Below, one piece after another: positions 33,292 to 40,916 of a stretch of DNA of 64,000 nt. The position numbers were made by a program, and so were the translations under genes. The notes under the pieces are model-generated. The model worked only from the letters and a program-made list of their open reading frames with translations, searched no databases and was not told the DNA's origin. The first letter of the stretch is position 1; each line of letters starts with the position of its first letter. Origin of the DNA: Micromonospora violae (lineage in GTDB: Bacteria; Actinomycetota; Actinomycetes; Mycobacteriales; Micromonosporaceae); the NCBI RefSeq assembly GCF_004217135.1, contig NZ_SHKK01000001.1:5146001-5210000 (forward strand), in the 5' to 3' direction.

Positions 33292-34764
33292 ATGAGCCCG
33301 GTGAGCCGTCGTCGCAAACGCGCCACGTCCAGTCGATCCGGCCAGCGGGTCCTGCGGCTGGCCGAGCCTGTCAACCCGGAACCGTGCGACTGCCCGGCGT
33401 GCTCGGATGCGGACTTCGACCCGCAGGATCTCATCGACACCCTGGTCGCCGGGGCCGCTGACCTCCTCAAGACGGACGATCCCATTGAGGCGGAGCTGTT
33501 CGCCGCATCGTTCGTGGCCGCCGGGGACCTCGCCGGTGACGGGTTCGCCGAGGCGCTCGACGCCGGCATCGTTCCGGCCGTGGCCGAGATCGCCACCCCG
33601 GAATCCCTCGCGGTGCTGCTCGCGCTCGACGCCGTACATGCCAGCTCGGTCGCCGCCGACGCCGCCCGGCGTCTGCTGAGCGCGGGCGTGCCAGCCCCGA
33701 GCTGGGCCGACGAGGTGCGCGAACCACTCCAGGTCGGTCAATGTCGACGGTTCGCTGACCCGGCGGGCAGCGCCGCGATGCTTGTCTGCACCTTCGACCG
33801 GGCCGGACGGTCGTACGGGTTCGTCATCCACATCGACCATCTCGACTGTGATGCTGCGGCGAACCTGGTGCTGTTTCCCGCCGAGGTCCTGGACGAGGTC
33901 GTCAGCACCCTTGCGGAGAACAGCCGCCGCGCGGGCGTGACAGTCACGGAGGAGTCGCTGGACCCTGCCGAACTTCGCTGGCAGGTCGAACGTGCCCTCG
34001 ACGCCCGCGCGGACCACGACCGCGAGGTCGACCCCGCCGAGTTGGCCGACGAGTTCGAGGACGAGGACGAGGAGGGGCCGGGTTACCACCTGCTGGCCGT
34101 ACTCCTGCGGGCCTGGATCCGAGCGCTGCCCGAGCCGACCCGGCCAGCCGCCCGGCACCACGACGGCCCGGCCGCGAAGCTGCCGGCGAAACGGAGGAAG
34201 TCCGCGCCGCCTGCGCCGGTCTACCAGATCAAGGTTGGCCTTCGCGGGGCGAAGCCGCCGATCTGGCGACGCCTGGAACTGCCCGCCGACACCAGCCTGG
34301 CCGCCCTACACGACATCATCCAGGTGGCATTCGGCTGGAACGACTCCCACCTGCACGTCTTTGAGACCGCGTACGGCGACTTCGGGGTCGCCGACCGGGA
34401 ACTGGGCTATCGCGCCGAAGCCCCGGTGACGCTGGAACAGGTCGCTTCCGGCGTCGGTGACCGGTTCAGCTACACGTACGACTTCGGCGACGGCTGGGAA
34501 CACGAGATCGTCGTGGAGAAGGTGCTGCCTCGCCAGGCCATCGCGTACCCCCGATGCACCGGCGGGCGGCGGGCGGCCCCGCCGGATGACTGCGGCGGCG
34601 TCTGGGGTTACGCCGAACTTGTCGAGGTGTTGGGTGATCCCAGCCACCCCGAACACGGCGACCGGCTGGACTGGCTCGGACTCGCCTCCGCCGCAGACTT
34701 CCAGCCCGCCCGGTTCGACGCCGCCGAGATCACCCAAGCCCTAACCGAAGCGAACCACCGGTGA
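33292..34764 (+). CDS. pRiA4b ORF-3 family protein, 490 aa
   Basis: The C-terminal 185 residues (from about residue 305) match the plasmid pRiA4b ORF-3-like domain: YQIKVGLRGAKPPIWRRLEL, LHDIIQVAFGWNDSHLHVFE, YDFGDGWEHEIVVEKVLP and YPRCTGGRRAAPPDDCGG. The N-terminal part of about 300 residues has CDCPACSDADFDPQ and an acidic stretch (ADEFEDEDEEGPG). The family occurs on plasmids and chromosomes, with unknown function. The ATG at 33292 gives MSPVSRRRKRATS; a TAGACA just upstream may be its -10. Confidence 0.85.
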   Translation: MSPVSRRRKRATSSRSGQRVLRLAEPVNPEPCDCPACSDADFDPQDLIDTLVAGAADLLKTDDPIEAELFAASFVAAGDLAGDGFAEALDAGIVPAVAEIATPESLAVLLALDAVHASSVAADAARRLLSAGVPAPSWADEVREPLQVGQCRRFADPAGSAAMLVCTFDRAGRSYGFVIHIDHLDCDAAANLVLFPAEVLDEVVSTLAENSRRAGVTVTEESLDPAELRWQVERALDARADHDREVDPAELADEFEDEDEEGPGYHLLAVLLRAWIRALPEPTRPAARHHDGPAAKLPAKRRKSAPPAPVYQIKVGLRGAKPPIWRRLELPADTSLAALHDIIQVAFGWNDSHLHVFETAYGDFGVADRELGYRAEAPVTLEQVASGVGDRFSYTYDFGDGWEHEIVVEKVLPRQAIAYPRCTGGRRAAPPDDCGGVWGYAELVEVLGDPSHPEHGDRLDWLGLASAADFQPARFDAAEITQALTEANHR

Positions 34765-35005
34765 CCGGGGCAACTGTTAACTCTGAGTTTGTAGTTCGCG
34801 TCGAGGGTGGTCGGCAGGTGCGGACGAGATCAGCGAGTTGAACCACCAGACGGCGTTGCGTGATCCGGCGAGCGATGTCGCAAACGATTCAGCTCTAAAG
34901 GCGCACCAGGAAAGGTTCCCCGCCAGTTCGCGTGTCCGCGCGGGGAGAGCCGGCGAAGCCGAGGCCGGGCGACGCTGTGCTGTGCACGTGGGCGAGGATC
35001 AACGG
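34765..35005. other. 241-base intergenic region with the right 26-bp repeat
   Basis: The region ends the GntR-linked gene set and leads into the lipoprotein gene. It holds the inverted repeat copy at 34874-34899 and a CCCCGC/GCGGGG hairpin near 34920-34965. The reading frame of the lipoprotein is open here (from 34838), but the lipoprotein signal makes the start at 35006 much better. Confidence 0.5.
34874..34899 (-). repeat. 26-bp sequence repeated inverted at 26950 (right copy)
   Basis: Reverse complement of the sequence at 26950-26975 with one mismatch. It is 107 bases upstream of the lipoprotein start. The two copies face each other across 7.9 kb. Confidence 0.6.
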
Positions 35006-35650
35006 ATGATCTCCCGCGACAGGGCAGCACTGCGACGCATCACCGCGACCGTCGCGATGACTCTCGTGCTTGGCGGCTGCACTCGTGACCATCAAGGGCA
35101 GTCCGGAGACCCGAGCCAGCCGCCCCCCGGGTCGAGGGCGGAAGCAGGCCCGTCCGCCAGCACCGAGCCGCCGCCCGAGTGCCCGGCCACCGGCGTTCGG
35201 ATCCGGTCGACCGGCGGAGACGCGGCCATGGGCCTCCGCGCCCTCGGCCTCGAGCTGGTCAACTGCGGCGACCGGCCCTACCAGCTCAACGGGTACCCGG
35301 TGCTGCACGTGTTCGACGAAGAGCGCGAGCCGGTCCTGCTGCGGGTGGTCAACGGCGCCAAGGAGATCACCTCGGGCTTCGACCAACCGCCCCGGGAGGT
35401 CACCCTCGCCCCCGGGGAGCGGGCCACCGCCGTGGTGCTCTGGCGCAACCTGGTCACCGACTCGACAGTGGTGGCCACCAACGGCGAGTTCCTGACCGTG
35501 GCACCGGCCGCCGGGCAGCCAACCGAGGAGGTCGACCCGGACGGGCCGATCGACCTCGGCAACACCGGCCGGATCGGCGTCAGCGCCTGGAAGAAGGCCG
35601 ACCCGGCCACGCCGGTGCCGTCGCGGCCGGCCCCGCCGCCTACGACGTGA
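35006..35650 (+). CDS. Secreted DUF4232-type lipoprotein
   Basis: The protein has 214 residues. A signal sequence (ITATVAMTLVLGGC) ends in a lipobox with the acylated cysteine, so the protein is anchored on the outside of the membrane. After a Pro/Ser-rich linker comes a DUF4232-like beta domain: CPATGVRIRSTGGDAAMGLR, LGLELVNCGDRPYQLNGYP and LAPGERATAVVLWRN. The two cysteines at each end of the first strand pair probably form a disulfide. The GAGG before the ATG at 35006 supports the start. The last 11 bases overlap the convergent ABC permease gene. Confidence 0.8.
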   Translation: MISRDRAALRRITATVAMTLVLGGCTRDHQGQSGDPSQPPPGSRAEAGPSASTEPPPECPATGVRIRSTGGDAAMGLRALGLELVNCGDRPYQLNGYPVLHVFDEEREPVLLRVVNGAKEITSGFDQPPREVTLAPGERATAVVLWRNLVTDSTVVATNGEFLTVAPAAGQPTEEVDPDGPIDLGNTGRIGVSAWKKADPATPVPSRPAPPPTT

Positions 35651-36506
35651 TGTCCTTGCGGGTGAAGCGCCAGAACGCCAACCCCCAGAACAGCGTCGCG
35701 TAGCTGATCGCCGAGATGCAGCCACGCACCACATCGTCGGTCTGCACCGGGGTCGAGAGCAATCCCAGCCAGGCCGTGCTGAAGTGGGTGGGCAGGAAGT
35801 CGCGCAGCGCGCCCAGGGCGGTGATCTGGTCCAGGATGCTGGACAGGATCCAGAGCAGAACCGCGCCGCCCACCGCGCCCAGCGCGGCGTCCGTGACCAC
35901 CGACAGCAGGAACGCCAGACCGGCCACCACCAGCAGGACGACCGCCAGGTAGCCCAGCACGGCCAACAACCGGAGCAGCCCCTCGGTGGGTTCCAACTCG
36001 GCGGCGACCGTGCTGCGCAGCGGCGACCAGCCGTAACGCAGGGTGCCGGCCAGCAGCGCGGTGCCGGCCAACAGAAGCAGGGCCAGTCCCGAGTACGCGA
36101 GCGCGACCACCAGCTTCACCGTCAACAACCGCGCCCGAGGCACCGGGATCGCCAACAGATACCGCAGGCTGCCCCAGCTCGCCTCGCTGGCCACCGTGTC
36201 GCCGCAGAACAGCGCGACGACCACCACCAGCAGGAACGACGCCGACACGAATATCGAGAACAGGGTGAAGTTGAGCCCGCCGGAGGTGGCCAGGTCGACG
36301 AGGCTGGCGAACTCGTTGTTGCCGTTGTCGTCGTCGCCACCGGAGTTGAACTGGAAGGCGATCAGGATGATCAGCGGCAGCAACACCATGAACCCGAGCG
36401 CCAACTGGGTCCGCCGCCGGGACGCCTGCCGACGGAACTCCGCCGCGAACGGCAGGGTGGCCGACGGCCGGTAGCCACGGGCCTCACCCGCGTCAGAAAC
36501 AACCAT
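35640..36506 (-). CDS. ABC-2 type transporter permease
   Basis: A 288-residue protein with six hydrophobic spans: LALGFMVLLPLIILIAFQF, FTLFSIFVSASFLLVVVVAL, LTVKLVVALAYSGLALLLLA, LLRLLAVLGYLAVVLLVVAG and others. GSLRYLLAIPVPRARLLTVK is the cytoplasmic loop typical of ABC-2 exporters that contact the ATPase. The start ATG at 36506 overlaps the stop of the ATPase fusion (TGATG), so the two are co-translated and form the exporter. Substrate unknown. Confidence 0.87.
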   Translation of the reverse strand: MVVSDAGEARGYRPSATLPFAAEFRRQASRRRTQLALGFMVLLPLIILIAFQFNSGGDDDNGNNEFASLVDLATSGGLNFTLFSIFVSASFLLVVVVALFCGDTVASEASWGSLRYLLAIPVPRARLLTVKLVVALAYSGLALLLLAGTALLAGTLRYGWSPLRSTVAAELEPTEGLLRLLAVLGYLAVVLLVVAGLAFLLSVVTDAALGAVGGAVLLWILSSILDQITALGALRDFLPTHFSTAWLGLLSTPVQTDDVVRGCISAISYATLFWGLAFWRFTRKDITS

Positions 36507-39370
36507 CACCGGTCACCGCTTCCCCGAGAGTTCTCGCCCACCAGGGCGAGGAACGCGTCCTCCAGGCGGCGCCGAGGCACCACCCGGTCCACCCCGATGC
36601 CGGCGCGCACCAGCTCCGCCACCACCTCACTGCGGGCCGTGCCGTTGGTGTCGACGACCAGTTGACCGTCGCTCTCCGGCAACACGCGGACCCCGTGCAG
36701 CCGGTCCAGCACCGCCCGCGCCGCCACCGGGTCGGTGACGTCGAAGAGCACGCTCGGCGACTCCCCCACGATCTCCTCCACCGGCCCGGACGCCACGATC
36801 CGACCCTTGTTCACCACCACCGCGTGCGTGCACGTCTGCTCCACCTCGGCCAGCAGGTGGCTGGAGACCAGCACCGCCCGGCCGTCCGTGGCGTACCGCT
36901 GGAGCACCCGGCGCATTTCGGCGATCTGCGGCGGGTCGAGCCCGTCGGTCGGCTCGTCCAGCACCAGCAGTTCGGGGAGGCCGAGCATGGCCTGGGCGAT
37001 GGCGAGACGCTGGCGCATCCCGTGGCTGTAGTTCTTGATCCTCCGGTGCACGGAGTCACCCAGCCCGGCGATCTCCAACGCCGCGTCGAACTGGGCGTCC
37101 TCCCACGGCCGCCCGGTGGCCCGCCAGTACGCCTTCAGGTTGTCCAGACCCGACAGGTGCGGCAGGAAGCCCGGCCCCTCGACGAGCGCCCCGATCCGGG
37201 ACAGCACCGGCGAGCCGGGCACCAGGCGACGACCGAAGACGTAGATCTCCCCGGCGGTCGGCTGGGTTAGCCCCATCAGCACCCGCAGGGTGGTGGTCTT
37301 ACCGGCACCGTTCGGCCCGAGCAGACCCACGACCTGACCGGGGTGCACCTCGAAGTCCACGTTCGACACGGCGACGAAGCCGTCCGCGTACTCCTTGCGC
37401 AGTGCGCGCACGGCCAACGGGGTGTCCGCGTACTCCGGATGCACCGACCGGTCCTGGCGGCGGTGCCGGCGTCGGACCAGGGCGACGACCACGACGAGCC
37501 CGATCACGATGGCGGCGAGCAGGCCGGCGAGCACCCAGCGCCAGATCGTCGCCGCGGTGGGGATCGGCTCACCGTTGACCGTGGGCAGGCTGACCGCGCC
37601 GTCCACGGCCACGGTGTAGACGGTCGGCGCGGCGGGCGTGGTGTACGCCTGGTCGGAGGTGGCCACCACCAGCCGGAGCCGGTGCCCGGCCTCCACCCGG
37701 CGGACGATCCCGGGCAGCGTCACGGTGACCGGGCGGGCGTCCTGCACCTGCTGTGGCAGGCCGGTGAGCCGGATCGGGGCGACCAGTCCGTTCGGCAGGG
37801 TGGCGGCGCCCTCCGGGTCGACGTCGTAGAGCTTGACGAAGAGCACCGCCTCACCGGTCGGCGACGCGGCCCGCAGGGTGACGGTGGGCGCACCTGCCAC
37901 GTCGACCGCCTCGGTCAGCGGGGTCGACTCGAACCGGGCGTGCTGGCCGGGCACGTCGCCGGCCACCCCGTCCAGCAGCGAGGCCAGCCCACCCGCGAAC
38001 GGGATCGACGAGATGGCGGCCGGGTTGCCGTTCGGCGGGTTCGCGATCGGCTGCGCCGGACCGGTGACCGGCACCTCCCGGCGGCTGTTGCCGGCCAGGC
38101 CCGGGTAGTCGGCGCGGCGGAAGCCGGTGGCGACGAGACCCCGGTCGAGCGCGTCGAAGCCGGCGATCCGCGACCAGGTGAAGTCGTCGCCGGGCGCGTC
38201 CCCCTCGCCCTTGACGTAATGGTCGAGCCACTGGACGGTCAGGAACTTCACCCGGTCGGAGTCCGAGCGGGGTCCACTGCCCCCGTCGTGTCCGCCGGTG
38301 AACCAGGCGACGCGTACCGGGGTGCCGGTGGCGGCGATGCCGCGGGCGTTCGCGTCCGCCTCGCCGAGCGGGAAGAGCGTGTCCGCCTCGCCCTGCACCA
38401 GCAGGGTGGGGGCCTTGATCCGGTCCAGCACACCCGCCGGGCTGGACCGGCGCAGCAGGTCCACGGCCGCCTGGTCGGCGCGGCCGGTGGTGGCGATCCG
38501 GAGGTACGCGGCGCACACGTCGGCGGCGAACCGACCGCAGGACGGGTCGGCGGCACCGGCCGGGACGCCACCGGAGCCGGTGCCGGGGCCGGCACCCGGC
38601 CCCGGGCTGGGCGGACCGGCCGACGCCGGCGCGCCCTGCGGCTGGGCCGCCGTCGTGCCGGAGAGCCCGGCCGGGCCGGAGCCCACGTTGCCGCCCCCGC
38701 CGAAGAAGAGGCCGGCCCACCCCTTCTTGAACACGCCCTCGGTCGGTGCCGCGCCGGTGCTCTCCGGCAGGAACGCCCGGGACAGGTCGTTCCAGGTGAT
38801 CATGGGCACGATCGCGTCGACCCGACGGTCCTGGGCGGCCAGCAGCAACGCCAACCCACCGCCGTACGAGCCGCCGACCACACCGACCGTCGGATCACCG
38901 GCGGCGTCGGTGCGCACCTCCGGTCGCACGGCCAGCCAGTCCAGCAACCGCTCAGCGTCGCGTACCTCGTAGTCCGGGTTGTCCAGGTGGATCTCGCCAC
39001 CGCTGCGGCCGAAACCCCGCGCGGTCCAGGTGAGCACCGCGTAGCCGCGCCCGGCGAACTCCTCCGCGTCGGAGCGCACCGACTCCTTCGTGCCACCGAA
39101 CCCGTGCGCCAGCAGCACCGCCGGCACCTTCCGCGCGGCGGAGGCGTCGTCCGGCAGGTAGAGGGTGGTGTCCAGGTTCACCGGCTCATCCCCGGAAGGT
39201 CCGGAGCGGACGGTGAGCATCGCGCTCTCGGTGCGTACGCCCGGCCCCTGTGGCCACACCGCCCAGGTCACGGCGACGGCCAACAGCACGACGGCCAGCG
39301 CGGCGGCGATCGTTCGGCGGCGGGTGGGCAGGGCACGCCGGAACCACGCGGCCGGCGACGGCGATGTCAT
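36506..39370 (-). CDS. Fusion of S15-type alpha/beta hydrolase and ABC transporter ATPase
   Basis: A 954-residue fusion. A membrane anchor (TIAAALAVVLLAVAVTWAVW, residues 20-39) precedes an X-Pro peptidase/S15-type hydrolase: PAVLLAHGFGGTKES, nucleophile Ser168 in GGSYGGGLALLL, LLVQGEADTLFPLGEAD and the His in GGHDGGSGPR, then a jelly-roll CocE-type C-domain (to about residue 590). A second span (WVLAGLLAAIVIGLVVVVAL, about 610-632) leads to a complete ABC ATPase: Walker A with Lys691 in GPNGAGKTTT, the C-loop NYSHGMRQRLAIAQ and Walker B LLVLDEPTDGLDP. By topology the hydrolase is outside and the ATPase inside. All catalytic motifs are intact. Confidence 0.9.
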   Translation of the reverse strand: MTSPSPAAWFRRALPTRRRTIAAALAVVLLAVAVTWAVWPQGPGVRTESAMLTVRSGPSGDEPVNLDTTLYLPDDASAARKVPAVLLAHGFGGTKESVRSDAEEFAGRGYAVLTWTARGFGRSGGEIHLDNPDYEVRDAERLLDWLAVRPEVRTDAAGDPTVGVVGGSYGGGLALLLAAQDRRVDAIVPMITWNDLSRAFLPESTGAAPTEGVFKKGWAGLFFGGGGNVGSGPAGLSGTTAAQPQGAPASAGPPSPGPGAGPGTGSGGVPAGAADPSCGRFAADVCAAYLRIATTGRADQAAVDLLRRSSPAGVLDRIKAPTLLVQGEADTLFPLGEADANARGIAATGTPVRVAWFTGGHDGGSGPRSDSDRVKFLTVQWLDHYVKGEGDAPGDDFTWSRIAGFDALDRGLVATGFRRADYPGLAGNSRREVPVTGPAQPIANPPNGNPAAISSIPFAGGLASLLDGVAGDVPGQHARFESTPLTEAVDVAGAPTVTLRAASPTGEAVLFVKLYDVDPEGAATLPNGLVAPIRLTGLPQQVQDARPVTVTLPGIVRRVEAGHRLRLVVATSDQAYTTPAAPTVYTVAVDGAVSLPTVNGEPIPTAATIWRWVLAGLLAAIVIGLVVVVALVRRRHRRQDRSVHPEYADTPLAVRALRKEYADGFVAVSNVDFEVHPGQVVGLLGPNGAGKTTTLRVLMGLTQPTAGEIYVFGRRLVPGSPVLSRIGALVEGPGFLPHLSGLDNLKAYWRATGRPWEDAQFDAALEIAGLGDSVHRRIKNYSHGMRQRLAIAQAMLGLPELLVLDEPTDGLDPPQIAEMRRVLQRYATDGRAVLVSSHLLAEVEQTCTHAVVVNKGRIVASGPVEEIVGESPSVLFDVTDPVAARAVLDRLHGVRVLPESDGQLVVDTNGTARSEVVAELVRAGIGVDRVVPRRRLEDAFLALVGENSRGSGDR

Positions 39371-39737
39371 GCGGCACACGGTACGGCCCGGCGGCTGAGC
39401 GTTGGCTGAGATCCGCCGTACGTCCGTCCGGTTGCCCCGATCGGTGCGCGGTGGCGTGCGAGCGCGCACCGTGCGACGCGGCGCAGCGAGTTGACTTCGG
39501 ATTCCGTGAATTCCGATCTACCACAGATATCCACCTCGATCCCTCCATGTCACACCCACAGCCGACACCGAGCGTGCCGGTAACGGGGGCAAATGGTGAC
39601 ATGGCTCGAACTGACGCGAACCTGACTCGTTGAGTGCGGTCTGACCAGCCGAGGGTTCGATTAGTTTTCCGGTCCGGTGCACGGGACCTGTCGGCCAGCC
39701 CGACGCCGCGCCGATCCGCGCCCCCGAGGAGACACAC
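39371..39737. other. 367-base divergent promoter region
   Basis: It separates the exporter operon from the conservon operon. TTGACT (39491-39496) is followed by GATCTA after an 18-base spacer and a TCGGATTCCGTGAATTCCGA inverted repeat overlaps it, a possible operator. GAGGAG and the ATG of the next gene close the region. No other gene is seen. Confidence 0.5.
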
Positions 39738-40916
39738 ATGACAGTCCCCGCGCCGCGGGCCCGTCGACGGCCGTCCACGCTGGGCCGACTGCTGCCCCTG
39801 CTGCTCATCGGAGCACTGTTCGCGCCGTTGGGCCTGCTCGTCACGTCGAACTGGCGGCAGAGCACCGACGACCGGGACCTCGCCGCCCGGGAACGGCTCG
39901 GTGTGCAGTACCTCACCGCTCTGGCGGCGGTCACCGACGCCCTCGTGGAGGCCCAGTCCAACGCGGTCAACGGCCGCCCCGTCGCACGGGAGGCGTTGAA
40001 CCGGGCGGTCGAGGAGGCCGCGGCGGTGGATGCCCGCATCGGTCGGGACCTGCTCAGCCAGGAACGCTGGGCCGGCGTACGGGCCAAGCTGGAGGCGCTG
40101 CGTGGCCGCAGCACGGCCGACCCCGAGGCCGCCTACACCGCCTACGGCGAGGCCTCGGACCTGCTGCTGGCCCTGCACCGGAAGGTCCGGGAGAGCTCCG
40201 GGCTGGTCCGCGACCCCGAGGCCGACTCGTTCTTCCTCCAGGACAGCGCCGGCCAGGAACTGCCCGAGGCGGTGGTCGCCGCCGGCCGGCTCGCCGACCT
40301 GGGCACGCTGGTCTCCCGCCGACCCGCCGCCGAGCAACCGCGCGGCCTGATGGAGCTGACCGGCCTGCGGGTGTCCGCCCTGGCACCCGCCGCCGACCTC
40401 GTCGACAACCTCCGCTCGGCCGTGGACGGTTCGGAGAGCACCAACCTCGGCGCCAACGTGCTGACCCCGCTGGACACCTACCAGCGTTCGGTGGAGGCGC
40501 TGGCCGCTTACTCCGTGCCGGGCAAGGACACCGGCGTGGTCAACCCGAGCCAGCTGAGTGCCGCCGCCCTCAACGCGCACCGCTCCGCCCGCCAGCTTCA
40601 GCCGGTCATCCTCGCCGAGCTGGACGCTCTGCTCGTCGAGCGCATCGACCGGCTCAACCGGGACCGCTGGCTGACCGCCGGGGCCGGGGCCGCCGCCGCC
40701 CTGCTGCTGGGCTGGCTCGCCGCGCTGCTGGTCGCCGCCGGTCGGCGGGCACGGCGTCGGGCCGCCCCGGCCGCGACGCACGCGGAGAACCCCGAAACCC
40801 TGCCGCACCGCGACCCCTGGCAACCGCCGACCGACGAGCCGCGTTCGCTGCAACCGGTCGGCACGGCCGGTGACCCGGACACCGCACAGTGGGGAGCGTT
40901 CGATGCTGCTCGGTAG
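39738..40916 (+). CDS. Sensor-like membrane protein, partner of the conservon
   Basis: The protein has 392 residues. An N-terminal span (LGRLLPLLLIGALFAPLGLL) and a C-terminal span (WLTAGAGAAAALLLGWLAAL) bracket a 280-residue helical part that looks like an extracytoplasmic four-helix sensor with DRDLAARERLGVQYLTALAA and DLLLALHRKVRESSGLVRD. There is no kinase, HAMP or cyclase domain, only a Pro-rich tail. Its stop lies 14 bases inside the CvnA gene, so the two products are made together. A receptor-type subunit for the kinase-like CvnA is likely. Confidence 0.75.
   Translation: MTVPAPRARRRPSTLGRLLPLLLIGALFAPLGLLVTSNWRQSTDDRDLAARERLGVQYLTALAAVTDALVEAQSNAVNGRPVAREALNRAVEEAAAVDARIGRDLLSQERWAGVRAKLEALRGRSTADPEAAYTAYGEASDLLLALHRKVRESSGLVRDPEADSFFLQDSAGQELPEAVVAAGRLADLGTLVSRRPAAEQPRGLMELTGLRVSALAPAADLVDNLRSAVDGSESTNLGANVLTPLDTYQRSVEALAAYSVPGKDTGVVNPSQLSAAALNAHRSARQLQPVILAELDALLVERIDRLNRDRWLTAGAGAAAALLLGWLAALLVAAGRRARRRAAPAATHAENPETLPHRDPWQPPTDEPRSLQPVGTAGDPDTAQWGAFDAAR

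Noticed and set aside
34838..35005. An N-terminal extension of the DUF4232 lipoprotein
   Set aside because: The signal sequence with a lipobox starts only at 35006, and a GAGG site precedes that ATG.
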